From contig CAYQVH010000001.1 in the NCBI GenBank assembly GCA_964420975.1, positions 281,045-345,044 on the forward strand: DNA of 64,000 bases. The letters are read 5' to 3'. The notes beneath the pieces were generated by a model, which saw only the letters and a program-made list of their open reading frames with translations, made no database searches and was not told the DNA's origin. Origin of the DNA: Accumulibacter sp964420975 (GTDB lineage: Bacteria > Pseudomonadota > Gammaproteobacteria > Burkholderiales > Rhodocyclaceae). Both the position numbers and the translations under genes were made by a program. Positions 17,004-26,058 of the stretch are shown here, piece after piece (the stretch's first letter is position 1; every line of letters begins with the position of its first letter).

Positions 17004-18649
17004 AGGTTTGCATGCTGGTCATCAATTCCGTCTCACATGACGCGCGCGTGCTCAAGGAGGCGGAAGCCGTTCGCGAGACCGGAGCGGACGTCGTCATCGT
17101 CGGGATCCAGGACGCAAGCAACAAGGTACCGATTCAAGTGCTTGACAACGGCGTCGTCATTCGCCGGGCGGCCTGGCAGGCGGAGGCTTTTCGTCCTTGG
17201 CTGGCGGAGTTCATTGGCAGGATGCTGGCGGCGGTACTTGCGCTGGTGGTCGTCCTGCTGGTCGGAGCGTACGCGCTGAATACCGTTGCGCCCAGTCTTG
17301 GTCGCTTCTGGGACTGGTTGTCGCTTGAACGCGTGGCGCACTTGCTGATCGCCGGCGCTGCCGTTGGTGGGCTGTCCTTCGTCGCCTTCCGGTTGTGGCG
17401 AGAATACGCTCGCCGGCGGAAGAGCCACCTCAATCTCAAGAAGCGCGAGGAGGACGAGCTGCTGAAGTACGACGCGGTGTTTGCCGCTTACCGCGCGCCG
17501 GCAGCCGTCGACTCGCAGTGGCCGACGGCGGCTGCCAGCGAATTGGCGCCGGACTATGACGCCACGCCGTCGCGGCCGCCACGAGTTGCCGGACGTCGCC
17601 GCTTCCGCAAGCGTCGCCAGGCCAAAGGGGCTCCTTTCCAGCTGCCGCGCCCCATGATGCGGGGCGCTTTGGCTTTGCTGGACGCCGACGAAATCACCCG
17701 CTGGAAGGTTATTTTCGCGCGCGAACGCTGCTTGCGAGCGCTTCTCGCCGACGAGGCACCCGAGATCCTGCACGCGCACGACCTCACGGCTCTGCCGCTG
17801 GCGGCAAAATACGCCAGCCAGGTGGGAGCGACGCTGGTTTTCGATGCGCACGAAATCTACGATCATTTGGCGCAGGCCGAAGACGATATGGCCGAACTCA
17901 ATAGCCAGATTCTCAACAAGTATGCAGGGCGGGTCGATCGGTTCGTGACCATCAACGACAGTATCGCCAGCTATTATCAGCGACACTATCCGGCGCTGCC
18001 ACCTGCCGTGGTGGTCAAGAATGCGGCCAAGCTGGCCGAGCCGGTCGACTATGATGGACGCCTGCATGAAATGGCCGGCTTGCCCCGCGAGCGAAAGATC
18101 GTCATCTACCAGGGTGGCTACGCGCCACGCCGCGGCCTGATTCAGCTATTGATGTCTGCGGAGTACTTGAACCCCGAGTGGAGCCTCGTTTATATGGGAT
18201 GGGGAAAGCTCGAAGATGAGCTGCTTCGCGTCGCCGACGCACTGACGCTCAAAAATCCTGCTTTCGCTGACAAGGTTCGCTTCATTCCCAAGGTCAAGCA
18301 GGACGAGTTGCCCTTGTGGACCGCCGGTGCCACGATCGGCGCCATTCCTTACGAGAACACCGGTCTCAATCACTGGTATTGCAACCCCAACAAACTCTGG
18401 GAGTACCCGAATGCTGGCGTTCCCATCATCGCCAGCCCGTTTCCTGAAATGGGCGCGATCATCGACACCTACGAACTCGGCTGGTATCTCCCCGATCCAC
18501 TGAACCCCAAGCTGATAGCCGACGTGATCAACGCCCTTTCTGATGAGCAGCTCGCCATGGCCTCCGCCAATTGCCGCAAGTTCATGGCAGCCGATAACTG
18601 GGAGAACTACGCCAAGCGCTTAAATTCGCTTTATGGAGAGCTCAAATGA
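17000..18649 (+). CDS. glycosyltransferase (GT4-like) with two inserted membrane helices
   Basis: 549 residues from ATG 17000 (ATGA overlap with the epimerase stop). The first Rossmann half opens MKVCMLVINSVSHDARVLKEA. It is interrupted by two membrane helices (about 72-94 and 113-132) and a basic linker. It then resumes with ILHAHDLTALPLAAKYAS and VFDAHEIYDHLAQ. The C-terminal nucleotide-sugar half includes IPYENTGLNHWYCNPNKLWEYPNAGVP-like residues that position the donor. This is a GT-B enzyme tied to the inner membrane by an insertion, not by a terminal anchor, which is atypical. It likely builds the exported glycan. Donor and acceptor are unknown. Confidence 0.85.
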   Translation: MKVCMLVINSVSHDARVLKEAEAVRETGADVVIVGIQDASNKVPIQVLDNGVVIRRAAWQAEAFRPWLAEFIGRMLAAVLALVVVLLVGAYALNTVAPSLGRFWDWLSLERVAHLLIAGAAVGGLSFVAFRLWREYARRRKSHLNLKKREEDELLKYDAVFAAYRAPAAVDSQWPTAAASELAPDYDATPSRPPRVAGRRRFRKRRQAKGAPFQLPRPMMRGALALLDADEITRWKVIFARERCLRALLADEAPEILHAHDLTALPLAAKYASQVGATLVFDAHEIYDHLAQAEDDMAELNSQILNKYAGRVDRFVTINDSIASYYQRHYPALPPAVVVKNAAKLAEPVDYDGRLHEMAGLPRERKIVIYQGGYAPRRGLIQLLMSAEYLNPEWSLVYMGWGKLEDELLRVADALTLKNPAFADKVRFIPKVKQDELPLWTAGATIGAIPYENTGLNHWYCNPNKLWEYPNAGVPIIASPFPEMGAIIDTYELGWYLPDPLNPKLIADVINALSDEQLAMASANCRKFMAADNWENYAKRLNSLYGELK

Positions 18650-19500
18650 GTCTGTTTCAGCGCGACGCCAGGCGTGACATGGCCTCTGAAGAGGATCTGC
18701 TAATGCTTGATGCGCGCACCCCGCCGACTGCCCAAGGATTCGGCGAAATCGCGAACCCTATCAAATGGGAACTGGATCCTACTCCCGAAGCGCTTTATCA
18801 ACGAATCAACGAGATCTCGACACTATTCTCTCTCGGGAAGTACACCAAGTTGCTCGCTGTACAGCGAATGCTCGATCTTATCTACGATATCGATTCTCTT
18901 CCCGCGTCGGCACTATTTAGCAAGACGGCAAGAAGCCGTTACTACCTACTCATCTTTAATTACATTTTCCAGATCCGGAGTGCCCGGTTCCGACTTCCTG
19001 ATTTCCGGCAACGCAAGACCCTGGCCGAGATGCTGCGCCGCAGCCTGACGATGAGCGACCAGATGATGTACATCAAAGGCATCGACTTCTCCGAAATGAG
19101 CCTACCCAGTTTGCGTATCTCCCAGGCGTTGTTCAAAGATTGCAGTTTCATCAACGCCAATCTGCGCGATTTGTCCTTCACTGGTTGTCAATTCATCCAA
19201 TGTCGTTTCGACTCCGCCAATCTGACGGCGAGCGAGATCACCAACTGCTCGCTCGAAGGCGTTACCCTTACAGACAGCAACCTCTCCGGCGCACGCATCC
19301 TCCGTTCATCCCTGGTTGGCTGCGATTTCTGCGAAATTATTAGCTCGCGCGGGCAACTGCCACTGCGCGCCAATGGCTGTGACTTTGTTGCCTGCTCTTT
19401 CCGCCAGGCCGATTTGCGCGGCGCCGATTTTCGCAATAGCCGAATGACTGGGTGCGATACGCTGGATGCCAAGAAGGATAACGCGAGGGGAGTTGCCTGA
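18646..19500 (+). CDS. pentapeptide-repeat protein of polysaccharide locus
   Basis: 284 residues, starting on an ATGA overlap with the glycosyltransferase stop. Residues 1-150 are helical with no recognised family. From about residue 155 the chain shows A(D/N)LXX-type pentapeptide repeats: FINANLRDLSFTGCQF, FDSANLTASEITNCSLEGV, SNLSGARILRSS and FRQADLRGADFRNSRM. These form a right-handed quadrilateral beta-helix. There is no signal peptide, so it is probably cytosolic. Pentapeptide proteins have no single function. Tight coupling to the glycosyltransferase suggests a scaffolding role in polymer synthesis (inference). Confidence 0.82.
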   Translation: MSLFQRDARRDMASEEDLLMLDARTPPTAQGFGEIANPIKWELDPTPEALYQRINEISTLFSLGKYTKLLAVQRMLDLIYDIDSLPASALFSKTARSRYYLLIFNYIFQIRSARFRLPDFRQRKTLAEMLRRSLTMSDQMMYIKGIDFSEMSLPSLRISQALFKDCSFINANLRDLSFTGCQFIQCRFDSANLTASEITNCSLEGVTLTDSNLSGARILRSSLVGCDFCEIISSRGQLPLRANGCDFVACSFRQADLRGADFRNSRMTGCDTLDAKKDNARGVA

Positions 19501-19502
19501 AA

Positions 19503-20831
19503 ATGGTTCCTATGGATAACAGCTCCCCGCTCCCGGTTCTTAATCATCGCAAGCCCGTCTATGATTATTATGGACTGGTATTTGACACAAGCGGCTGCCC
19601 AATGAAAAAAACGGACCGCGGGCTTGTATTCCATCCAATTCTAGCGCCTTACCTAATCGTTGATTATACTAGTGAGTTCGAAAAAACCGGCAACAAGTCG
19701 TTTCTCGATTATGCGCGACAGGTTGCTAGTCATGCGCTTAGGTACGCCGAACCACTGGGAGATGCGCTAACATTTATTTATCGACCAAGTACGGGAATCT
19801 CTAATGTGCCGCGTGAGTTTGTTTCTGGACTGACTCAAGCGTGGTACGTTAAAGCATTTGCATCGATCGAGAAATTGATTCCAGGCGAGTATTCAAGTGA
19901 GATCCGTCAATTTTTCGCCAGCCTCCTGATTCCGGTCGAGAAGTCTGGAGTTCTCAGGAAAAAACCTTTTGGTTGGGTTGTCGACGAATATCCGAATGAA
20001 CCGGCGTTTTATACCTTGAATGGCTGGCTAACGGTCCTGCGTTGGATTGTACAGAGTCGCCAAGTCTTAGATCGCTTTGGCATACAGTACAGCGAGTTTC
20101 TGGATAGGAATCTCGACGCAGTGGTTCATCTCTTGCCGATGTACGACGCGGCTTTTTGCCTAAACAGTCGATACCAACTCACCGGTTTTACTAGAATTCG
20201 TTTAGTATTTGATAGGCCCGTAACAAAGAAATGCCGATGTTTTGAGCTCCAGATTCCCGGTGAGGGAATATTTCCTGGCCATGTAAATATCGGTGGCTGG
20301 TCGCGATGGGATAACCATGTTGAACGTAGTGAGCCACGAATCTTGCAGTTTAATGTGCTTCTTTCACTCATCAGCAAGCCAGAAGAGAACATTTTTCGAG
20401 CCGCCATCGAAACAGATCTAGATTGCACGGCAGAAGTCATGCTTGCCCAAGGCAGCTTTCGCCCTGACGTTTCCGCCATGCCGACTGAGCGGTGGCGATG
20501 TATTGGGCGTTTGTCATTTACCTCCGGCCAGATTAATAACGTCGAATTTTCCTTGCCTTTTGATGGAGAAGACCTGTTCGCCTATCCGACCAACTTCAAA
20601 AAGAAGATCGGCGGTCAATACTTCAATGGATACCACTTTGTTCATATCGTTGATCTCGCCGAACTATACGCTTACTCCCGTCGCCCTCTTCTTCGGGAGA
20701 TGTCCGAAAGGTGGCTCGACTACTGGAAACGCTGGGAAGCGCTGCCGTTCCTAAGAGACGGAAATTATTCATTGCTGCCGCATCTCTACGGCAAGGAGTT
20801 CCCCGCGATAATTGGACGCATGTTGGCTTGA
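19503..20831 (+). CDS. D-glucuronyl C5-epimerase-like protein (GLCE C-terminal domain type)
   Basis: 442 residues, with no signal peptide. Residues 20-215 resemble the alpha/alpha-toroid C-terminal domain of heparosan C5-epimerases: VFHPILAPYLIVDYTSEF, FVSGLTQAWYVKAFASIEKL and VVDEYPNEPAFYTLNGWL. The second half is beta-rich and unassigned. C5-epimerases convert D-glucuronate to L-iduronate in the finished polymer. If that role holds, the exported glycan contains a uronic acid. The family match is from pattern recognition and moderate only. Base composition drops at this gene (many ATT, TTT, AAT codons), suggesting separate ancestry from the flanking export genes. Confidence 0.55.
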   Translation: MVPMDNSSPLPVLNHRKPVYDYYGLVFDTSGCPMKKTDRGLVFHPILAPYLIVDYTSEFEKTGNKSFLDYARQVASHALRYAEPLGDALTFIYRPSTGISNVPREFVSGLTQAWYVKAFASIEKLIPGEYSSEIRQFFASLLIPVEKSGVLRKKPFGWVVDEYPNEPAFYTLNGWLTVLRWIVQSRQVLDRFGIQYSEFLDRNLDAVVHLLPMYDAAFCLNSRYQLTGFTRIRLVFDRPVTKKCRCFELQIPGEGIFPGHVNIGGWSRWDNHVERSEPRILQFNVLLSLISKPEENIFRAAIETDLDCTAEVMLAQGSFRPDVSAMPTERWRCIGRLSFTSGQINNVEFSLPFDGEDLFAYPTNFKKKIGGQYFNGYHFVHIVDLAELYAYSRRPLLREMSERWLDYWKRWEALPFLRDGNYSLLPHLYGKEFPAIIGRMLA

Positions 20832-20896
20832 ATGTTGCTGCCGGATAGCAGCGTCAACCGATATTGGCACGGGCAAACTAGCAACGGGGAAATGTG

Positions 20897-22888
20897 ATGG
20901 AAAATCCGAATCTGACTTGTTCAGTCTGTGGCGGGACACTTCTGGGCGGGGAAGATCGCGGCATATGTGGACATTGCGGTAGTAGGCCGCGAGTTCGTTC
21001 ACTGACAGGATTGGTTGGTGACTACCTTCTCCCTCTCTTCGGACGAGTTGGAGACATAGCCGAAGGTGCGCTGTGCTTCGCCATGACCAGCCACGAACGC
21101 AAATTGCTAGCAAGTTACTTTGGTCCGATTACGTCTGTTTCGCTTTTCGGTAAATACGGCAATGACCACACCGAAGGAGTAGACGCGAGAGACCTTAGCG
21201 GGTACCCAAACGAGACCTTCGGGGTGCATTATAGTTGCCTCCTCTTTGATTACTTCACCGAACACGAGAAAGCACTTGCGGAAGCATGGCGCGTGCTGTC
21301 GCCCCAAGGCCTCTTTATAACGCTAATGGAGGAGCCAAGACTACAGGCGGGGCACCAAGAGCCAAAGGCAACGGCCCAGATAAAGCCACGCACGGGGTAT
21401 TACGACTACATACCTGACGGCCAAGGTATGGTTAGCATCAAAGTTGGCCGCGAGTGGTTTTTCGCCGCCATGAGACGCGTGGGGTTTGCACCACATGTGT
21501 TCCACATACAGGACGATGCCTCTGGTCTGGGGTTTGATTGGTTCGTCGGACACAAGACGATGCCGAGCGAGAAAAGAACTGACCATCCTGCCGGATCCAG
21601 TGTTGCTGTTGCTAGAGAAGCGGCTAAAGTGAGTAGCTCCGGCCCAACGTTGATAGTGGCGGACAGACCACAATTGTGTAAAGAGTACAGCATACCATTG
21701 TCGCATCCCAGGTTTCCTTTCCGACATGTACATGTCAAACTTACGTTACCCGTGGTTTCAACTGATCCCCGAAATATGGTCCGATTTTCGGAACATGTGA
21801 TTGATCGAACGACGAGTGAAGCTACAAATAGAATTGTTTGTTGTGCTGTTGGAGGATATTACGTTTCCAATGATTTAGGTGGCTCGTGGGAATGGGTTCC
21901 AGTTCGAGGCTTTGAAAGCACTCGTTTTATTAATTCGGTGTCTCTCATAAATGACAGAATATGTCTTCAAGCGAGAGGATTGTCGCCAAAACTCGCACTA
22001 TCTCAGCAGGAGAACGCCGGACTAGTGCTCACTTTGGAACACTCCGGAACTGTGAAGGGCGTTAGCCAAACTAGTGTCCACCAGTGGCATGGATCATCTT
22101 CCGTCGACTATAGTAACGGGGTTTTGATATTTGCAGATTACGCTTTGAATCCTCCGGGAGGGCAAAAAGTAGGGGGCGCACGGTATCACTCTGCCGTGTT
22201 CAGGAGTGTCGATCAAGGAGAGTCTTGGGTGAAGACCTTTGAACGTTCTGGAGAGGAAATCCGACATTTCCATACTGTTCGCTCAGACCCCTTTTGTGCT
22301 GGTAGGTGGTACTTGACCAGTGGTGATCTGCCGAGGGAGACGAAGATCTTTGTCTCCGCCGACGATGGTGCTACTTGGAGCGAGGACTGTGATCCATCTC
22401 GTTCTAACAGTCCGGCTTCTCGCTTTCGGCTTACTGACCTGGCGTTTACGAAGGAGGGGCTGATTTGGGGTTCAGATGATATTCTGGGTTCACCTAGAGA
22501 TTTGGATCCAGATTTGTCTCTTGCTAAACGGTCTGGCGCAAGAGTTTTTTTTGGCGAGCGAAATCAATTGCATCTTGCGACCGAGATCGGGTATGTTGCT
22601 CAGCCAGTACGTTCGATAGTAGACTTGGGCACATGCTGGTTACTGATCACACAAGGCTCAATATTTCAGTATTACACTAGACCACGAGTTTTCCTGCTCA
22701 GCAAGGATGTGCCGTATTCAATTTGCCATCTCTTGGATTTAGATAATTATTCGGATGTGGTGACGGGTTTTACCTATTCGTGTGCCAGTCGGGTAGCGAA
22801 AGACGGGACTTTCTTTTCGGTAAGAGGAGGGAAAGACGTTTTTGACGCATCAGCCAACATTTTGAAGTGGGTTGTCTCCTTCGACTGA
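20897..22888 (+). CDS. zinc ribbon + methyltransferase-like + BNR beta-propeller fusion
   Basis: 663 residues from ATG 20897 with GGGGA upstream. Cys8, Cys11, Cys24 and Cys27 (CSVC and CGHC) form a zinc ribbon. Residues about 35-215 resemble a class I methyltransferase of the SAM-11 group (ALAEAWRVLSPQGLFITLME), but the glycine-rich SAM loop is not evident (SVSLFGKYGNDHTEGVD). Residues about 290-660 contain BNR/Asp-box-like turns typical of sialidase-type propellers: SNDLGGSWEWVP, SVDQGESWVKTF and SADDGATWSED. No signal peptide is seen. I do not know a characterised protein with this order of domains. It is in the AT-rich part of the locus. Confidence 0.7.
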   Translation: MENPNLTCSVCGGTLLGGEDRGICGHCGSRPRVRSLTGLVGDYLLPLFGRVGDIAEGALCFAMTSHERKLLASYFGPITSVSLFGKYGNDHTEGVDARDLSGYPNETFGVHYSCLLFDYFTEHEKALAEAWRVLSPQGLFITLMEEPRLQAGHQEPKATAQIKPRTGYYDYIPDGQGMVSIKVGREWFFAAMRRVGFAPHVFHIQDDASGLGFDWFVGHKTMPSEKRTDHPAGSSVAVAREAAKVSSSGPTLIVADRPQLCKEYSIPLSHPRFPFRHVHVKLTLPVVSTDPRNMVRFSEHVIDRTTSEATNRIVCCAVGGYYVSNDLGGSWEWVPVRGFESTRFINSVSLINDRICLQARGLSPKLALSQQENAGLVLTLEHSGTVKGVSQTSVHQWHGSSSVDYSNGVLIFADYALNPPGGQKVGGARYHSAVFRSVDQGESWVKTFERSGEEIRHFHTVRSDPFCAGRWYLTSGDLPRETKIFVSADDGATWSEDCDPSRSNSPASRFRLTDLAFTKEGLIWGSDDILGSPRDLDPDLSLAKRSGARVFFGERNQLHLATEIGYVAQPVRSIVDLGTCWLLITQGSIFQYYTRPRVFLLSKDVPYSICHLLDLDNYSDVVTGFTYSCASRVAKDGTFFSVRGGKDVFDASANILKWVVSFD

Positions 22889-22911
22889 AGCAGCAACACG
22901 GAGAGTTCATT

Positions 22912-24027
22912 ATGGTATTTAATGGGTTGTTTTATCAGCTTAATCATGCGCAAGTCAAGACGGTAGAGAGGAGATTGCGCGTTCTTGGGCTTGGTTTGAT
23001 GTTTGGTTTGTTTTCTTCCTCGTCAAGTTGGGGCGTGGATGTAGACTTTCAGGCTCCGCCAGACGAGACAGATTCTCTTGCCGTGGCTTATGATTGTCTA
23101 GCGTCACTGGCTAGATATTCTCGGGGCAAAAAAGAGCTATTAAGTAGAGCCGTGAGCGATGGGAAAAGGCTTATGGCCAGTGCTGTCGCGGACCAGTCCG
23201 GTCGTACCGGATGGCCATATATCCAAAGAGCGACGGAAGAGTCAAAAAAATGTGGTCTGGCGGGCTCGCTGGATGCTTTTAGCGATGGCTCTTGCAATCC
23301 TGCAAATACACCTTACATGCTACAAACCGGATACGGGCTGACTTGCCTCGCTCAACTTTCAATCGCGACGGGTGAAAGTACGTATTTGGAGTTTGCGCGC
23401 AAAGTTGCTCGTGATTCCTGGAACCTAGGGACAGCCGCTCCAGCGGGCTGCCGAGACTGTTACTATTATTGGTACAGTTACCACGCAAATGATGTTGGGC
23501 GTTTTGTTCGGAATACGAACTTGGCTATGGGACTTGGCGTCGCCTGGCTGTACGCGGCGACGGGGGAGGTCGTGTATCGGGACAGAGCTTTGGCCGTCGC
23601 ACGAGCAGAGCATCAGGAAATAGCCATGGGGAATTGGGGTTATTTTGGGTCAAGTGACCCGAAATTTAAAAATGACCCGCGATCAGAGGCACAGCGAATA
23701 GAGAACCATGCGCCCCATCAAGTAAAAGCATTGAAGGATATTGGTCTGCTATTTAGCAGTGAACAGGCGATCGCCGACGCGCGGGCCGTTCTGGATTCCT
23801 TTGTTAACTGTCGTAACGAGCGCTGCCGATTAGACAACTGTAAGGCGTGGGCGGCACCACCTTCTTGCAAGGCGACAGCGACTATTGCGCCCTGCATTCT
23901 TGCGGATTATGGAGAGCCATACTCTTCGCAGTGCCAGGCTGTGCTTAAGGAGTTGCCAAAACTGAATGCTTTTCAGGCTTTTGCGTTAGAGGCGACTAGC
24001 GATAGGCGCAAACTCGAAAGAAGATGA
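22912..24027 (+). CDS. exported alpha/alpha-toroid protein, possible polysaccharide-active enzyme
   Basis: 371 residues from ATG 22912 with GGAGAG upstream. A stretch RRLRVLGLGLMFGLFSSSSSWG acts as a signal peptide, so the product should be periplasmic or outer. The body shows repeated helical hairpins with GYGLTCLAQLSIATGESTYL and NLAMGLGVAWLYAATGEVVY, the pattern of six-hairpin glycosidases, lyases and C5-epimerase toroids. It has an uncommon number of cysteines in the second half (CRDCYYYW; CRNERCRLDNC), suggesting disulphides. Specific activity is unknown. It overlaps the next gene by 4 bp. Confidence 0.65.
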   Translation: MVFNGLFYQLNHAQVKTVERRLRVLGLGLMFGLFSSSSSWGVDVDFQAPPDETDSLAVAYDCLASLARYSRGKKELLSRAVSDGKRLMASAVADQSGRTGWPYIQRATEESKKCGLAGSLDAFSDGSCNPANTPYMLQTGYGLTCLAQLSIATGESTYLEFARKVARDSWNLGTAAPAGCRDCYYYWYSYHANDVGRFVRNTNLAMGLGVAWLYAATGEVVYRDRALAVARAEHQEIAMGNWGYFGSSDPKFKNDPRSEAQRIENHAPHQVKALKDIGLLFSSEQAIADARAVLDSFVNCRNERCRLDNCKAWAAPPSCKATATIAPCILADYGEPYSSQCQAVLKELPKLNAFQAFALEATSDRRKLERR

Positions 24028-26030
24028 GGGGGGTGCTTGCGTACGATTGTTTTGCGGCCCGGGAATTTGCGGTACTCGTAGACTATCTACGGAGAGTAGG
24101 TTCTATTTTTTATTCATGTAGGGATTTGGGTCGTGAACCCGTTGCGAAGGGCGTTTCCTTTCGCTTTGATGTTCACGCTCGTGATATTAAAGGGGCCTAT
24201 AGTTTTCTTTCTGTTCTTTATCATTATAGAATACCAGGGACCTTCTATTTGCTCGCCGATTATTCCTCTGACGAGAGGCGGTGCGTAGAACAGTTTCGTG
24301 CGTTAGCTTCTAAATTCGTTTTGCCGGTTGAGTTCGGGCTGCATGATTCGCCAGTCGATTCCTACCTGATTGGAAAAAGATTTGGTGGTGCCGGGATAGA
24401 GTATTGGCGTTGGCTTCAATCTGAGGATTCATTAAGGTGGTTTGCCGCTTTGGCGGGTTCGGAATTGGAAAGGCAGCGCTTCGACGATGAAGTACGGAGG
24501 GCAGTTGTTGCGCGAGTGGCAAAAATGCGTAGCGACTTCGACAACTTCGCGACGGTTGCGAGCCATGGCGGCGAGATTAACCAGACCTTCAGGAAGCGGT
24601 TACCGGATCTGGGCTCCACCGGCGTGTTCATTTCGACGCTGTTTGCCGAAAACTGGATCAGGCCGGATATTCTTCTTGGAGCGGGACTGCAAGCGGACGT
24701 CGAGCAGTTTAAGGCCAAGGCGCCGCTTTTCTACCAAGTTAGCGACGGTGGCGGCCAGATCAAGAGGATGGTCACCCAGATCAAGGATCTTGCCGTGGCA
24801 CGCAGCAGGGCAGTACAGATCCTGATTCATCCCTACACTTGGGCTGGACCACTCGGCCGTACCGGTGGTACGCGTGACGGAGAGTTGTCAGTGTTGCTCG
24901 GGCCTCCAGGAACCGCCATGCCCCACAGCGGGCGAAAATGGTATCAGCGTCTGATCCGCACGCGCGTGATGCTGGTTGGCAGCGGTATAGCCGCCGCCGC
25001 TAAAGCTGCCAATTTGAACGCGTGTACTCCTACAGAAACCGTGCGCCCGTTAGTACTCGTCTGTGCCACTGCTTCTGATGTCGTCGTGGATTTGAAAACG
25101 AGTGGTTTGTCCGCGCCGTTCGTTCACGCGGTAGTCGTCGATGAGAACGACCTTGCAAGCGTCAAGGAGGAACTTGCCAGCCTAACCAGTTTGTTTGCCA
25201 GCTTGGCGTCCACATCGGACCTGGCTGACCACGCGCCGGTAATCGTCGGAAAGTCGATCGTTAACTATGGTCCGCTCGTTGCCGACGCGATCGAAAGCCT
25301 TGTCAGGTCCCGGGGAAACGGCGAACAAACGCCTCCAGCAAGACTGGCACGATGGATCGAGGGGAGTCTAGCGGCCGCTCAAAACGAGTCCTTGAAGGCG
25401 GGCCCGGTACTCGAGCGGAAGGAGCTCGCGTATTTTCTATTTTCTTCGTCGCGCCGGGCACAAGTCGCACTGCGAGCCATCGATCAGTTGTTGCCGGCAG
25501 AGGAAATTTCTTGTGTTGTGGATCACGGAGCGGGGCTGGCGATCGTTCCCCTGTGCCTTCATTTCCAGCGGAAGAAAGGAATCACGCGCGTCGTCTGCTC
25601 CGAAACCAAGCACGATTTCGTCGTACTCGGCCAGCAGTTATGGACTGCTCTCGGTTGCGAGAATCGTTTGGAATATCAGGAAGGCTCGGCGATCGACTTG
25701 CGCTACCCCGAGTTGGCCACCGTCGTTCTATTTGCGCAGATGCTGTACCGCCTGCCTGCCGACAAGAGACGCGACGCAATTCTTGCCGCGTGGCGTGCGC
25801 TCAAACCAGGTGGGCTTTTGCTGATCAACGAGCTGCTGGACCGAAAGCAAAGCGTGACGACGCTTGCACCGCTGACCTCGCGCGAGATCCTTGAAATTCT
25901 ACCCAAAGCCCGCGACCGTTGGCTCTATTGGGGCGGCTCTGGCATCACGGCGCTCGACACGCTTAACGACGCTGATTCGTCGTTGCTCGGCCGTTCAGAC
26001 GGTTTTCTCGTTGTCCGCAAGGACCGTTAA
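24024..26030 (+). CDS. polysaccharide deacetylase-like + methyltransferase fusion
   Basis: 668 residues, start on ATGA overlap. Residues about 40-275 resemble NodB/WalW-type deacetylases: VSFRFDVHARDIKGAYSFL, YRIPGTFYLLADYS, VEFGLHDSPVD and the C-terminal ILIHPYTW. The usual second metal His of the HxxxH motif is not obvious. Residues about 275-480 are unassigned. Residues about 495-610 are a class I methyltransferase-like domain (DHGAGLAIVPLC; AAWRALKPGGLLLINELLD). The first 130 or so codons are AT-rich like the upstream genes, then composition becomes high-GC, so the gene spans a compositional junction. No signal peptide. Deacetylation and methylation of one glycan is inferred. Confidence 0.65.
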   Translation: MRGVLAYDCFAAREFAVLVDYLRRVGSIFYSCRDLGREPVAKGVSFRFDVHARDIKGAYSFLSVLYHYRIPGTFYLLADYSSDERRCVEQFRALASKFVLPVEFGLHDSPVDSYLIGKRFGGAGIEYWRWLQSEDSLRWFAALAGSELERQRFDDEVRRAVVARVAKMRSDFDNFATVASHGGEINQTFRKRLPDLGSTGVFISTLFAENWIRPDILLGAGLQADVEQFKAKAPLFYQVSDGGGQIKRMVTQIKDLAVARSRAVQILIHPYTWAGPLGRTGGTRDGELSVLLGPPGTAMPHSGRKWYQRLIRTRVMLVGSGIAAAAKAANLNACTPTETVRPLVLVCATASDVVVDLKTSGLSAPFVHAVVVDENDLASVKEELASLTSLFASLASTSDLADHAPVIVGKSIVNYGPLVADAIESLVRSRGNGEQTPPARLARWIEGSLAAAQNESLKAGPVLERKELAYFLFSSSRRAQVALRAIDQLLPAEEISCVVDHGAGLAIVPLCLHFQRKKGITRVVCSETKHDFVVLGQQLWTALGCENRLEYQEGSAIDLRYPELATVVLFAQMLYRLPADKRRDAILAAWRALKPGGLLLINELLDRKQSVTTLAPLTSREILEILPKARDRWLYWGGSGITALDTLNDADSSLLGRSDGFLVVRKDR

Positions 26031-26058
26031 GCGGGAATCGGTTGCTGAGGAGCACCAG

